From positions 1-34,979 of the forward strand of contig JACPOH010000171.1 of NCBI GenBank assembly GCA_016185075.1: a stretch of DNA of 34,979 bases, in the 5' to 3' direction. The translations under genes were made by a program, and so were the position numbers. Under the pieces are notes generated by a model. It was not told the DNA's origin. It was given only the letters and a program-made list of their open reading frames with translations, and ran no database searches. The DNA comes from Aquabacterium sp. (GTDB taxonomy: Bacteria; Pseudomonadota; Gammaproteobacteria; Burkholderiales; Burkholderiaceae_C). Numbering within the stretch: the first letter of the stretch is position 1; every line of letters starts with the position of its first letter. Of the stretch, positions 24,557 through 33,687 are shown piece after piece.

Positions 24557-25981
24557 TTACTCTCGGGTCACCCGCAGGACTTCTTCCAGCGAGGTCACCC
24601 CTTCGGCCACCAGGCGGTCACCGTCGTCGCGCATGGTCTTCATGCCGGCCAGTTGCGCACGCTCGAACAGCTTGGCCTCCGAAGCCTGCTCATGGATCAA
24701 CGTGCGGATGTCGTCATCGGCCACCATCAGCTCGTACACACCGGTACGGCCCTTGTAGCCGCTCATGCCGCATTCGCTGCAGCCCACCGGGTGCCACTTG
24801 CCCTGGCCGTCCTGGCGCTTGCAATGGGGGCACAGCTTGCGCACCAGGCGCTGGGCCAGCACGCCCAGCAGCGAAGATGACAGCAGGAAGGGCTCGATGC
24901 CCATGTCGGTCAAGCGGGTGACGGCGCTGGGCGCGTCGTTCGTGTGCAGCGTGGCCAGCACAAGGTGGCCGGTCAGCGAGGCCTGCACGGCGATCTGGGC
25001 GGTTTCCAGGTCCCGGATTTCACCGATCATGATGACGTCCGGGTCCTGACGCAGGATGGCGCGCAAGGCCTTGGCAAAGGTCAGCTCGATCTTGGCATTG
25101 ACCTGGGTCTGGCCGATGCCGGGCAGCTCGTATTCGACCGGGTCTTCCACGGTCAGCACATTGGTGGTGGCCGAATCGACGGTGCTCAGGCCGGCATACA
25201 ACGTTGTCGTCTTGCCGGAACCGGTGGGGCCGGTGACCAGCACGATGCCGTGGGGCTGGCGCAGCAGGCGCTTGAAACGTTCCAGCGAGTCGCCACTCAT
25301 GCCCAGTGATTCGAGCGTGAACTTGTTGGCGTCGCCCTTGTCCAGCAGACGCAGCACCGCACGCTCGCCATGCGCGGAAGGCAGGGTCGAGACGCGCACG
25401 TCCACCGCGCGACCGCCAATGCGCAGGCTGATGCGACCGTCTTGTGGCAGGCGCTTCTCAGAGATGTCCAGCTCGGCCATGATCTTCAGGCGCGAGATCA
25501 GTGCCGCGTGCAGGGCCTTGTTGGGCTGCACCACTTCGCGCAGCGTGCCATCCACGCGGAAGCGCACGGCCGACGAACGCTCATAAGGCTCGATGTGGAT
25601 GTCGGACGCGCCATCCTTGGCCGCCTGCGTCAGCAGCGCATTGAGCATCCGGATGATGGGCGCATCGTTGCTGGATTCCAGCAGGTCTTCCACGGCGGGC
25701 AGGTCCTGCATCATGCGAGACAGGTCCACCGCGCTTTCAACTTCGCCGACCACCGCGGCTGCACTGCCCTCACCGGCCGCATAAGCCGTGGCAATGCGTT
25801 GCGACAGCGTCTCGGCAGGCTCCTGCTCAATGGCGTGGACCACATACAGGCGCATCACCTCGGACAGCGCCGCAGGCGACACGGCCGGGCTGGCCCACAA
25901 GGTGGCGCGCGTCTCATCGCACTCCAGCAAGATGCCATTGGCCTTGGCAAAGGCATAGGGAAGAGGGTGACGTGCGGCCAT
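24557..25981 (-). CDS. gspE: Type II secretion ATPase GspE
   Basis: This 474-residue cytoplasmic hexameric ATPase powers pseudopilus assembly. After a short N1E-like domain and a linker come the [10 protein letters not shown] motif and the catalytic core: Walker [10 protein letters not shown] (K257), Asp box [11 protein letters not shown], Walker [10 protein letters not shown], and His box [13 protein letters not shown]. The zinc-binding four-Cys module (CPHCKR ... CSEC) lies near 385-405, as in GspE and unlike PilT. It starts 17 bases after gspD. All motifs are intact. Confidence 0.96.
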   Translation of the reverse strand: MAARHPLPYAFAKANGILLECDETRATLWASPAVSPAALSEVMRLYVVHAIEQEPAETLSQRIATAYAAGEGSAAAVVGEVESAVDLSRMMQDLPAVEDLLESSNDAPIIRMLNALLTQAAKDGASDIHIEPYERSSAVRFRVDGTLREVVQPNKALHAALISRLKIMAELDISEKRLPQDGRISLRIGGRAVDVRVSTLPSAHGERAVLRLLDKGDANKFTLESLGMSGDSLERFKRLLRQPHGIVLVTGPTGSGKTTTLYAGLSTVDSATTNVLTVEDPVEYELPGIGQTQVNAKIELTFAKALRAILRQDPDVIMIGEIRDLETAQIAVQASLTGHLVLATLHTNDAPSAVTRLTDMGIEPFLLSSSLLGVLAQRLVRKLCPHCKRQDGQGKWHPVGCSECGMSGYKGRTGVYELMVADDDIRTLIHEQASEAKLFERAQLAGMKTMRDDGDRLVAEGVTSLEEVLRVTRE

Positions 25982-25998
25982 GGCCTTCTATCCCTTGC

Positions 25999-28260
25999 TT
26001 ACTTGCTGCCCGCGGCCGCAGCAGGCTCCTGGCCCGAGGTCTGCGGCGCCAGCTTGGGCGCGAAACCCGAGCTCGACGGCATCACCACGGTGGGAGCTGG
26101 CGCATTGGGGTCATCCAGCGGCTGGCGCACAGAGGGCATGCTCAGCTTGTTGCTCAGCTTGAGCGGGTCCAGCTCCGGCGTATCGTTGATGGGCAAGACC
26201 GTGCTCTTTTCAGGAATCATGTTGACCTGGCGCTGGCGCATGTACTCGTAGCGGTCCATCGTCAGGTTGTTGCTGTCGTCCTGCGTGCGCATCACAGCTG
26301 GCCGCAGGAAGACCATCAGGTTCTTCTTGCTGCGCTCTCGCGAGCGGCTCTTGAACAGGTTGCCGAGCACAGGGATGTCGCCCAACAGCGGCACCTTGCT
26401 GTCGCCATCGCCATAGGAGTCCGACAACAAGCCGCCCAGCACCAGCGTCTGGCCGTCATCGACCACCACGGTGGTTTCGATGGTGCTCTTGTTGGTCGTC
26501 AGGCCATTGGGCGAGGACTTGCTGGACGGATCGACGTCCGACTTCTCCTGGAACACCGTCATGCGCACGGTACCGCCTTCGCCCACCTGCGGGCGCACGC
26601 GCAGCACCAGGCCCACGTCCTTGCGCTCGACCGTGGTGAAGGGGTTCACCGAGCCACTGCTGGAGGTCGCACCGTTGGTGTACGAGCCGGTCACGAAGGG
26701 CACGTTCTGGCCCACCACGATCTTGGCCTCTTCATTGTCCAGCGCGATCAGATTGGGCTTGGACAACACGTTGGCGCCGGTGTTCTGCTCCAGGAAGCTG
26801 GCCAGGGCGCCCAGGTTGTAGGTGCCTTCCGAGTTCTTGTGCAGCAGACCGATGTTGAACCCGGTGAGGCTCTGTACCGCCGATTTCGTGGTCACGCTGA
26901 ACAGCCCCGGCACGGTGCCATTGGCCAGGTTGGTGCCCGCACCAATGACATTGGTGGAACCGGCCGCACCCGCCCACTGGAAGCCCACCTGAGCGAGCTT
27001 GCTTTCGTCCACCTGGACGATCATGGCCTCAATGTAGATCTGCGCACGGCGCCCATCCAGCTGATCGATGACCGCGCGCAATTGCTTGTACAGCGAATCG
27101 GTGGCCGTGATGATCAGCGAGTTGGTCGACGGATCAGCCTGGATGAAGCCGCCTGTCGACGGTTGGGCCGAGGCACCAACCGGCGCCGTCGATTGCGCGG
27201 ACGCCCCCCCTGCCGCGCCCGGCATGCCAGCACCCGTGCCCGAGTTGGGCAAACCGCTGCCACCCGAGCCGGCCGAGCCGCCCGCCCCACCGGTGGAGCC
27301 CCCCGCCCCCGGGAAGGCCGCACGCAGCACCTGCGCCAGCTTCACCGCATCCGCGTTCTTCAGGTAGACCACGTGGATGCCACTGCCCCCCAGGCCCGAG
27401 GTACCCGGGCGATCCAGTCGCTGGATCAGGTTGCGCACCAGCGCCATGCGGGCCGCATTGGGCGCCCGCACCATGAGCGTGTTGGTCCGGGCATCAGACA
27501 GCACCATGGTGCTCTGGCCACCCCCTGGCGCACCAGGTGCGCCAGCAGCCGCTCCCCCACCGTCGGCCAGCTTCTGCACCACCGGCGCCAGGTCGGAGGC
27601 AATCGCGTATTGCAGCGGGATGGCCTCCATGTCCGTGGCGGTGGGCACATCCAGCGCCGCGATCATCTGCCCGATGCGCTTGAGGTTGTCCGCGTAGTCG
27701 GTGATGACCAGGGTGTTGGTCGACGCGTTGGCGTTGATCGTGTTGTTCGGGCTGATCAAGGGGCGCAGCACGGTCACCAGGTTGTTGGCGCTTTCATACT
27801 GCACGCGGAAGATCTGCGTGATCACCTGGTCACCCGATTGCTTGACGGCACCCACGTCCACCGTGCCCGTCTGCAGCTTGGCTTCGGCTTCTGGCACGAC
27901 CTTGAGCAAGCCAGCCACTTCCACCAGGCTGAAGCCTTGACCACGCAAGGCAGCCAGGAAGTTCAGGTAAGCCTCGCGCGGCGTCAGCGGTTGATCGCTG
28001 TACAGCGTGATGGCCCCTTTGACACGGGGGTCAACCAGAATCTGGCGGTTGATGATCGCGGCCATCGCGCGCGCCACGCCTTCGATCTCGGCGTTCACGA
28101 AGTTCAGCGTGACCGTGGGCGCCGACGCGGCCTTGCGCGCGGCGGGCGGCGCAGCCAGCGCCAGACCGACCGGCAGCAAGCCACCAGGCCCGAAGGTCAA
28201 TGCCAGGGCCACGGCCAGTGCGCCAGCACGGGGTCGAGTCAGCAGGGGATGGGTCTTCAT
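25999..28260 (-). CDS. gspD: Type II secretion outer-membrane secretin GspD
   Basis: This 753-residue secretin has a signal peptide of about 35 residues (cut near LALAAP), an N0 domain, then repeated N1-N3 ring domains (NTLVITDYADN; RTNTLMVRAPN; NSLIITATDS). The C-terminal beta-barrel secretin domain carries QVGFQWAG, NVLSKPNLIALDNEEAKI, VGQNVPFVTGSY and VPLLGDIPVLGNLFK. A Gly/Ala/Ser-rich stretch at about 313-370 sits within the N3 region, where secretins have a flexible loop; here it is long. The C-terminus (about 690-753) is Pro/Ser-rich and may be a pilotin-binding S-like end. It begins 3 bases after the gspN stop. Confidence 0.95.
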   Translation of the reverse strand: MKTHPLLTRPRAGALAVALALTFGPGGLLPVGLALAAPPAARKAASAPTVTLNFVNAEIEGVARAMAAIINRQILVDPRVKGAITLYSDQPLTPREAYLNFLAALRGQGFSLVEVAGLLKVVPEAEAKLQTGTVDVGAVKQSGDQVITQIFRVQYESANNLVTVLRPLISPNNTINANASTNTLVITDYADNLKRIGQMIAALDVPTATDMEAIPLQYAIASDLAPVVQKLADGGGAAAGAPGAPGGGQSTMVLSDARTNTLMVRAPNAARMALVRNLIQRLDRPGTSGLGGSGIHVVYLKNADAVKLAQVLRAAFPGAGGSTGGAGGSAGSGGSGLPNSGTGAGMPGAAGGASAQSTAPVGASAQPSTGGFIQADPSTNSLIITATDSLYKQLRAVIDQLDGRRAQIYIEAMIVQVDESKLAQVGFQWAGAAGSTNVIGAGTNLANGTVPGLFSVTTKSAVQSLTGFNIGLLHKNSEGTYNLGALASFLEQNTGANVLSKPNLIALDNEEAKIVVGQNVPFVTGSYTNGATSSSGSVNPFTTVERKDVGLVLRVRPQVGEGGTVRMTVFQEKSDVDPSSKSSPNGLTTNKSTIETTVVVDDGQTLVLGGLLSDSYGDGDSKVPLLGDIPVLGNLFKSRSRERSKKNLMVFLRPAVMRTQDDSNNLTMDRYEYMRQRQVNMIPEKSTVLPINDTPELDPLKLSNKLSMPSVRQPLDDPNAPAPTVVMPSSSGFAPKLAPQTSGQEPAAAAGSK

Positions 28261-28263
28261 GAC

Positions 28264-29190
28264 TTATCCGATCGAAATGACAGAACGGTCGCCCTCGCGG
28301 CGGCCGATGATGTTCAACAAATTGTCCAGCGCGCCGCGTTCGGCCTCACTGGCGCGGGCTTCGCCACGAAAGCGCATCCCGCTGGTGCTCACGCCCCCTT
28401 GGCCAGACAGCTGCAAGGCGCCGTCCAGCGTGGTCAATTGCATCTGCAGCAGGCCTTGGGCATCGCCGTTGAGATTGAGCCGATACGAGCCCAGCCGGTC
28501 CAGCGTGGTCACACGTGATGCCACGTTTTCAAGCAGCAGGTCGGCCTGGCCTTCGATGCGCAGGCGCCCTTGCGCCCATTCGAATGACAGGTCGCGGCTG
28601 GACAGGCGCAAGGCACCCGCCAGTTGCAGGGTGTTCCAAGGGGTGCCCAGCCCGCCCAGCCAGGCGGCAGGCCAGTGCCCGATCTCGCCGGCCGTTTGCA
28701 AGGCACCGGCCGCATCGCCCGGTGCCTGCATGCGCACCTCGGTCTTGACGCGGCCCAAACCAAGTGCCACCTGCATCACCACGGGCGACGGGATGCAGCA
28801 ATCTTGCTGCAAGGTCAGGCGCAAACCCAGGCCGCTCACACGCATCGTCCAGTTCAGCCGGCCCGGCAAGGCCCGCGCGTCGCGGCTGCCAGGCCCGCCC
28901 GTGAGCACCACCACGGCGTCACCGTGCCAGATGGTGCCTTGCGACTCGGCCAGCAGCAAGCGCTTGCCCGACAACTCGACCACACCTTGTGCCAGCCAGC
29001 TGGCCGGTGCATACACCACCAGGCCGACCAGCGTGCCCAGACCGGCACCCCACCAGCCCCAGCGACGGCCCGCCTTGCGCATGTTCTCCCAGCGCGCGAT
29101 CTCCATCGTGGACTCGAGCCAGCGCGTGGTCAAGGCGCCCGCCCCCTGCATCCACGCAGGGCGACGGTTCAGAAAAGGGATACCGGCCAT
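28264..29190 (-). CDS. gspN: Type II secretion protein GspN
   Basis: This 308-residue bitopic protein has a short cytoplasmic N-terminus rich in Arg and Trp, one membrane helix at about 45-64 (GAGLGTLVGLVVYAPASWLA) and a periplasmic domain rich in beta strands, with LLLAESQGTIWHGDAVV and GRLNWTMR as typical GspN motifs. The start at 29190, 16 bases after the gspM stop, is used. An ATG at 29082 would give a shorter protein starting closer to the helix and is an alternative. GspN is an accessory inner-membrane component present in some T2SS. No lesion is seen. Confidence 0.85.
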   Translation of the reverse strand: MAGIPFLNRRPAWMQGAGALTTRWLESTMEIARWENMRKAGRRWGWWGAGLGTLVGLVVYAPASWLAQGVVELSGKRLLLAESQGTIWHGDAVVVLTGGPGSRDARALPGRLNWTMRVSGLGLRLTLQQDCCIPSPVVMQVALGLGRVKTEVRMQAPGDAAGALQTAGEIGHWPAAWLGGLGTPWNTLQLAGALRLSSRDLSFEWAQGRLRIEGQADLLLENVASRVTTLDRLGSYRLNLNGDAQGLLQMQLTTLDGALQLSGQGGVSTSGMRFRGEARASEAERGALDNLLNIIGRREGDRSVISIG

Positions 29191-29206
29191 GTGCGTGCGC
29201 CCGGCC

Positions 29207-29725
29207 TCAGCGGCCGCCCCCCGCGCCTGGCCCCATGGCCAGGACGATGTTGCCGGAGTACACACCAGGCTCGACCTGCATCAGGCCGGCCTCGGTGGGT
29301 TTGGCGCGTGCGGCGCCACGGGCCTCATCCAGCCAGGTCGCCAGGGCGTCACCCGACACGCGATTGAGCGTGAGCGTGGCCCGGTCACCTTGCAGATTGA
29401 GCTTGGCCCCTGCACCCAGCCGCTCCGTGGCCGAACGCAAGGCCGCCTCGGATTGAGCCGGCGGCACCGGCGGGCGTTGGCGCAGCATCTGCGCTTCGTC
29501 AGCCAGCCGGCGCATCTGGTCCAGCTGGGCATCGAGCTCACGCAATTGGGCTGGCGTCTCGGACAAGGTGCGCAAGGCCGGGCGAATGCCCACGAGCACC
29601 AACAGCGTCAGCGCGAGCAGCCAGGCGGCCACCGTGGCCATCTGTCGCTCGCGCGGCGCCAGCGCGGCCCATTTGGCCTGCAGCTCCTGGCGCAGCGCTT
29701 GAAGGGAAGAAGCTTGAGAACTCAT
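29207..29725 (-). CDS. gspM: Type II secretion protein GspM
   Basis: This 172-residue bitopic inner-membrane protein has a cytoplasmic N-terminus with LAPRERQM, the standard GspM/PilO-like lead-in, then a helix at about 30-48 (TVAAWLLALTLLVLVGI). A periplasmic coiled coil (TLSETPAQLRELDAQLDQMRRLADE) and a ferredoxin-like domain (about 95-165) follow. It binds GspL in the inner-membrane platform. It begins 21 bases after the gspL stop and is intact. Confidence 0.92.
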   Translation of the reverse strand: MSSQASSLQALRQELQAKWAALAPRERQMATVAAWLLALTLLVLVGIRPALRTLSETPAQLRELDAQLDQMRRLADEAQMLRQRPPVPPAQSEAALRSATERLGAGAKLNLQGDRATLTLNRVSGDALATWLDEARGAARAKPTEAGLMQVEPGVYSGNIVLAMGPGAGGGR

Positions 29726-29746
29726 CTGTTGCTTTCCATGCGTGCG

Positions 29747-31012
29747 TCAGCCATTGGCGCGCCGCACTGTCAGGCGCCCATCGGCCGTCTCGACCTGCAC
29801 ACCCGCAGCACCCAGCTTGCGGCGGAATTCGTCCAGCTCGGCCGGCCCCCAGGACGCGGGCGGCATCAAGGTCAGGGAGGCGCCGTCGTACTGCAAACCG
29901 GCGGTGGGCTGCTCCAGGGGCCAGGCACTGGCCACGGCCGCCATCAGCGCCTCCAGGTCATTGCCGCCCGCTTGCCCCGCCTGGGCACGCAAGGCTTCGG
30001 TTTCGCGACGCATCTGGGCGGGCGCGTCCAGCACAGCCTGCACCTGCGGGTGCGCCTGCTTGAGCAACTGCACCATGGTGGCACGCTTGGTCTTGACCAG
30101 CTGCGATTGCTGCCAGGCCCAGAGGTTGAGCCCCAGCACCTGCGCACCGACCAGGGCCATCAGCCCCATGCGGGCAGGCCGCCATTGCGGGCTCATGAAA
30201 CGCCGCCACTGGTCGCTCAAGGCATACAGGCCCTTGCTGCGCGGGGTCAGTTCGAACTGAAGCAGGTTCCAGATGGAGCGTGCCGCCAGCAGCAGGTGCT
30301 CGGGCTGGCTCTGAACCGTCACGGCCCGGCCCAGCCAGCGCTCGGCCGGCGAGGCCACAGGTGGCGTGGCAAAGAAGCGCGCATTGATGGGCAGCGGGTC
30401 GGGCAGCAAGGCGCGCGACAGGCTGCCCGCCACGGGCCAGGTGGCCACGCCGTCCGGGGTGGACCAGGTCAGCAGCATCTCGGAGCCGGGCTCGGCACCT
30501 TCGGGCGCACCGGCTTCACCGAATTCGTGAAAGTAGGCCGAGGGTGGCTCGTCTGGCGCCACGCTGGGTACCACCCGCTCCACGCGGATCTTGGCCTTTT
30601 CCAGCGCCATCAACTGGCTGGTCAGCCAGGTGTGGTCGCACGCGGCGATCCAGGTGGGCTGACCCGCCTTGGCCATCGGGGCCACGGCCAGATGCATGTT
30701 GTCCGGGTCATCCAGCAGGGCCTCTTCCAGCATGCTGGCCAGCGCAGCGCGCAAGCGGGCCGCGGGCGCCTTGGGCAGATTCAGGCGGTGCCAGCTCAGA
30801 TCGGTCGGGGCCATCACCGCAACGACACTGTCTGCACGAGGCAGCATGGGCGCGGTGCAACGCCCCTGCCGCGTGGCGGACATGCCATCGACGCTGAGCA
30901 CGTAGCTGTACTCCTTCGACCCGGGCGACGCAGGCGCAGCCCCGGCCTCCGACGCGGCCGCGTCGGTGCTCAGGCGCGTGCGCGCCGGCAATTGAATGAT
31001 GAGAATGCTCAT
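29747..31012 (-). CDS. gspL: Type II secretion protein GspL
   Basis: This 421-residue protein has an actin-like cytoplasmic domain (about 1-260; VVAVMAPTDLSWHRLNLP and EEALLDDPDNMHLAV are typical), one membrane helix at about 277-298 (ARMGLMALVGAQVLGLNLW), and a periplasmic ferredoxin-like domain reached through a coiled coil. It recruits GspE to the membrane and pairs with GspM. Unlike the rest of the operon it is separated from the upstream gene by 124 bases and no strong ribosome binding site is seen, so the start at 31012 is likely but not certain. It appears intact. Confidence 0.92.
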   Translation of the reverse strand: MSILIIQLPARTRLSTDAAASEAGAAPASPGSKEYSYVLSVDGMSATRQGRCTAPMLPRADSVVAVMAPTDLSWHRLNLPKAPAARLRAALASMLEEALLDDPDNMHLAVAPMAKAGQPTWIAACDHTWLTSQLMALEKAKIRVERVVPSVAPDEPPSAYFHEFGEAGAPEGAEPGSEMLLTWSTPDGVATWPVAGSLSRALLPDPLPINARFFATPPVASPAERWLGRAVTVQSQPEHLLLAARSIWNLLQFELTPRSKGLYALSDQWRRFMSPQWRPARMGLMALVGAQVLGLNLWAWQQSQLVKTKRATMVQLLKQAHPQVQAVLDAPAQMRRETEALRAQAGQAGGNDLEALMAAVASAWPLEQPTAGLQYDGASLTLMPPASWGPAELDEFRRKLGAAGVQVETADGRLTVRRANG

Positions 31013-31136
31013 GCCCAGACGGTCAGATATTCAGATTTTTTCAGCATCCAGCATAGATGCCACGGGATTGTAGAAGCGCGGGAATAGCGCCCATTTAAGG
31101 ATTGATACCTGCTTCGAGCGTAAAGAATGCTTCCCA
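31013..31136 (-). other. Untranslated gap inside the gsp operon
   Basis: This 124-base stretch lies between gspK and gspL in an operon whose other genes overlap or lie within about 21 bases. It is locally more AT-rich than its surroundings (runs such as AAAAAATCTGAATATCTGA on the minus strand). TACAAT on the minus strand could be a -10 element, but no good -35 was found. No ORF is seen in it. It may hold a secondary promoter for gspL onward. Confidence 0.35.
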
Positions 31137-32098
31137 TCATGGGGGCGTCACCCCCTCGGCGCCACGGTCCATGCCCGAAAAACGCGACTGCTGTAGCACC
31201 TGCACGTCAGAGCCACCGGGCTGGCGCTGCACAAGGTGACGCTGCTCGATGATGTTGTCCTCGTAACGCAGGCGGCCCTTGACTTCAAAAAATTCGGATT
31301 CAACTGTCAGACGGCTGGTATCCCATTGCGGCTGGGCCTGGCCCAACACATCGATGAAATCCCCCGGCAGCGCCTTGAACGGCTTGCGCTGCCTCGCCTG
31401 CACCAGACGGGCGGCCCTCGCCAGGTCAAGGCCATCGACCATGGCGGCAATCACTTCCTTGGGGGCCGTGTTGATGTTGACCATGGTGGCGGCTGTAGGC
31501 AACAAGGTGACATAAGGCCGCAGTTTTTCCAGTGTGCCGGCATCCAGCCCCAACCACAACAACTGGTCAAAGCTCTGCGGCATCAAGGGGGCCTGGGCGC
31601 GCCCCGCCTCGCCGCCCAGTTTCTCCAGCACGGCCGGGTCCGAACTGACAAACGAGGCCTCGGCCAAAGCGGCCTTGGTCATCGAGGCCGCGATGCCGTC
31701 CGCCAGCGAAGGCGGCAGGCTCACGAACTCCAGCAAACGCTTGAACACCTTGACCTCGGCCGCGTTGGTCGTCACGCCGTCCACCAGGTGGCGCAGGTTG
31801 TACTTGGCGTGCGCGTCGTCCACCTTGCCCGACAGGAAGGCCTCGGGCGCATCGTCCGAATCCGAGGCACTGTTGTTGGCGTCAGCAGCCAGGAAGGTCG
31901 ACAGCCGGGCCTCGGCCAGCGGCATGGCCCACACCTCGCCCAGGTGGTCCACCTTCTCGTTCTTGCCGTCTTCGCGCAGACCAGCGTCACGATGACCATG
32001 GCCATCAACAAGGCCGCGCCCCGCTGGGCCGCCCGGCCGGCCAGAAAAGGCGTTGTGCGCGAGGGGAGCCGATTCTGAATGAGGGTCCGACACGCCAT
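31137..32098 (-). pseudogene. gspK: gspK with internal deletion and frameshift
   Basis: GspK is the large minor pseudopilin capping the T2SS pseudopilus. Translation from the ATG at 32098 (GGAG 6 bases upstream, 2 bases after the gspJ stop) gives a correct start: a basic leader, then QRGAALLMAMVIVTLV, a prepilin-peptidase site and half a helix. At about 31975-31984 the reading goes out of frame (CAKTARTRR). The genuine GspK body continues in another frame (LREDGKNEKVDHLGEVWAMPLAEARLS) to the stop at 31137. By comparison with ordinary GspK, about 40 residues are missing at the junction: the second half of the helix and the neck. The downstream frame can also be read from a GTG at 32093, but that product has neither leader nor helix. 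Either a real deletion or a sequence error explains this. Confidence 0.85.
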
Positions 32099-32100
32099 GA

Positions 32101-32808
32101 TCAGCTCCCTTGCAACTGGGGCGCCAGCATGACGTCCCGTGTCAGCGTACCGGCAAAGCCACTGCCCTCACCCAAGGTCATCTGGCAACGCACGGCATTG
32201 GGCAAGGCCTGCCGCAGCGGAGCGGCACCAGCGGCGCCCGTTGCCCCACCGACAGGCGTCGCCGTCCTGACGGCGTCACCGGTTGACTGGCAGCTGCTCA
32301 TCGAGCCCCCCCGGAAGCAGTACACCTGCCAGCGCTCGACGCCTTTCAGGGCGGTCAAGGTGCCCGGCTCGCGCCCCTGCAGCTGGTAGGAACTCAACCA
32401 ATAGCGCTGCAGCTCGCCCACCTTCGTGGTCACCGGGCTGGCCCAGCGCAGCAGGCGGTTGCGTTGCACATACCAGGTCACCACCTGCATGCCTTCGCCA
32501 CTGCGGCGGGTCAGGCGCAGGTGCGCGCCATCGAACTGCATGCCGTCCACGATCTGCGTGTCCATGATCTGCCCCATGTCCGCCTCGAACTGCGTCACGA
32601 CAGACTGCAGACGCAATGTCTGCTTGAGGTTGCCATCGGCCACCTGGCGGGCTGTGCTGATGCTGTCCATGCCCTTCCAGGCCGTGGCCGAGAGCACCGC
32701 CAGGATCAGCAAGGACACCAGCACCTCGATGAGCGTGAAGCCGCGCGGCGCACGCACGGGCGCACCCGCAAGGGGTGAACGGCGAGGCTGGTAGGTGGAA
32801 GAGGTCAT
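32101..32808 (-). CDS. gspJ: Type II secretion minor pseudopilin GspJ
   Basis: This 235-residue minor pseudopilin has a leader of about 22 residues ending PRG, then FTLIEVLVSLLILAVLSATAW, the conserved prepilin site with Glu at +5. The C-terminal globular domain includes QFEADMGQI and WYVQRNRLLRW. Two Cys residues (YCFRGG and SSCQ) may form a disulfide. GspJ assembles with GspI and GspK at the pseudopilus tip. The start overlaps the gspI stop by one base (TGATG). Confidence 0.93.
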   Translation of the reverse strand: MTSSTYQPRRSPLAGAPVRAPRGFTLIEVLVSLLILAVLSATAWKGMDSISTARQVADGNLKQTLRLQSVVTQFEADMGQIMDTQIVDGMQFDGAHLRLTRRSGEGMQVVTWYVQRNRLLRWASPVTTKVGELQRYWLSSYQLQGREPGTLTALKGVERWQVYCFRGGSMSSCQSTGDAVRTATPVGGATGAAGAAPLRQALPNAVRCQMTLGEGSGFAGTLTRDVMLAPQLQGS

Positions 32809-33182
32809 CAGAAGCGCGGCAACACCGTGGACAACTTGACGATAGGCTGCTGGGCTTCGTCCATCACCTGCGCATCCACACGCCTGAAATTGAGGTTGGG
32901 CGTCGGGCGAACGGTCATGTGGCCAGGGAAGGTCCGGCCCAATTGCTGGCAGCTGAAGTCGCTGTCGCCAACGGGCGGATAGATCTTGGCCAGCTTGAGC
33001 GAGGTGATCTGGTTTTCAGCGCACCATTGGGCCAGCGTCAGGTCGCTCATGCGCTGCGCGTTGAGCGTCAGGCCGCCTGCCGCCTTGATACCGGCCGACA
33101 GCGTGATGGCCACGATGGCCAGGGCCACCAGAACCTCGATCAGGGTCATGCCAGAACTGGGGCGATCAGCGTGCTGGCGCAT
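32808..33182 (-). CDS. gspI: Type II secretion minor pseudopilin GspI
   Basis: This 124-residue pseudopilin has a short leader MRQHADRPSSG, then MTLIEVLVALAIVAITLSAG: the prepilin site has Met at +1 and Glu at +5, as in GspI. The motif QWCAENQI (the LA-x-W-x-A-x-N hallmark of GspI) follows. The start at 33182 overlaps the end of gspH by 17 bases. An AGGAGG 6 bases before it, inside gspH, supports this start over the internal Met at the cleavage site. Confidence 0.93.
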   Translation of the reverse strand: MRQHADRPSSGMTLIEVLVALAIVAITLSAGIKAAGGLTLNAQRMSDLTLAQWCAENQITSLKLAKIYPPVGDSDFSCQQLGRTFPGHMTVRPTPNLNFRRVDAQVMDEAQQPIVKLSTVLPRF

Positions 33183-33687
33183 TCGCCACCTCCTGCCCGG
33201 CGCCAGCCACAGCGTCTTCTTCGGCCTCGTTGCCGGTGATCACGGCAAACGGGCTCAGGCCATCCGTGCCCACAATGATCTGTTTGTCTTCCACGCGCAG
33301 GATGACGCTTTGCGCCCCGATCACCGGCTCGGGCCCCAGCACGATGCTGCGCGCCCCGGCGACTTCGGCCTTGGTGTCCGACTCCAGCCATTTGAGCGGG
33401 GGCATCAAGGCGGGCGGCAAGCCCAGGAACTGGTAGTCGGCCTCGGGGCCATTGGGCTGCGGCACCCACAGCACCGTCATGGCTCCGGCGCGCGCCTGTG
33501 TGCGGGCCGATTCAAGCAGGGCGATGAGCCGTGCGGCCTCGCGCTCCAGGCGGGTCGAAGACGGGTCGGGAATGGCAAAGGCGACCACCGCCGTGGTGAT
33601 CGCGATCATGGCCACGACCACCATCAGCTCCAGCAAGGTGAAGCCGCGCGCGCGGCGGGCCTTACTGCCAGGAGCCGATATCGGCAT
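33166..33687 (-). CDS. gspH: Type II secretion minor pseudopilin GspH
   Basis: This protein has 173 residues from the ATG at 33687, which overlaps the end of gspG by 26 bases and has GAAGG 5 bases upstream. The leader MPISAPGSKARRARG is followed by FTLLELMVVVAMIAI with Glu at +5. The conserved EREAARLIALLESARTQA helix and a beta-rich C-terminal domain match GspH. A longer in-frame start at 33735 lies further into gspG and lacks support. It is intact. Confidence 0.9.
   Translation of the reverse strand: MPISAPGSKARRARGFTLLELMVVVAMIAITTAVVAFAIPDPSSTRLEREAARLIALLESARTQARAGAMTVLWVPQPNGPEADYQFLGLPPALMPPLKWLESDTKAEVAGARSIVLGPEPVIGAQSVILRVEDKQIIVGTDGLSPFAVITGNEAEEDAVAGAGQEVANAPAR

Noticed and set aside
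26020-26050. Change of codon style or base composition marking a transferred island
   Set aside because: GC-rich third positions look uniform across the window; no sharp boundary could be seen by eye apart from short AT-rich intergenic stretches.
25972-28518. 848-codon plus-strand frame opposite gspD
   Set aside because: Antisense shadow with Arg/His/Gln-rich composition and no recognisable motif.
28007-31087. 1026-codon plus-strand frame opposite gspD/N/M/L
   Set aside because: It crosses several gene boundaries on the opposite strand, is Arg/Ser/Pro-rich with no domain, and follows the GC bias of third positions in the real genes.
31137-32093. gspK read as an intact gene from the GTG at 32093
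   Set aside because: The resulting protein has no prepilin leader or helix, while the correct leader is present in the neighbouring frame from the ATG at 32098 with a good ribosome binding site.
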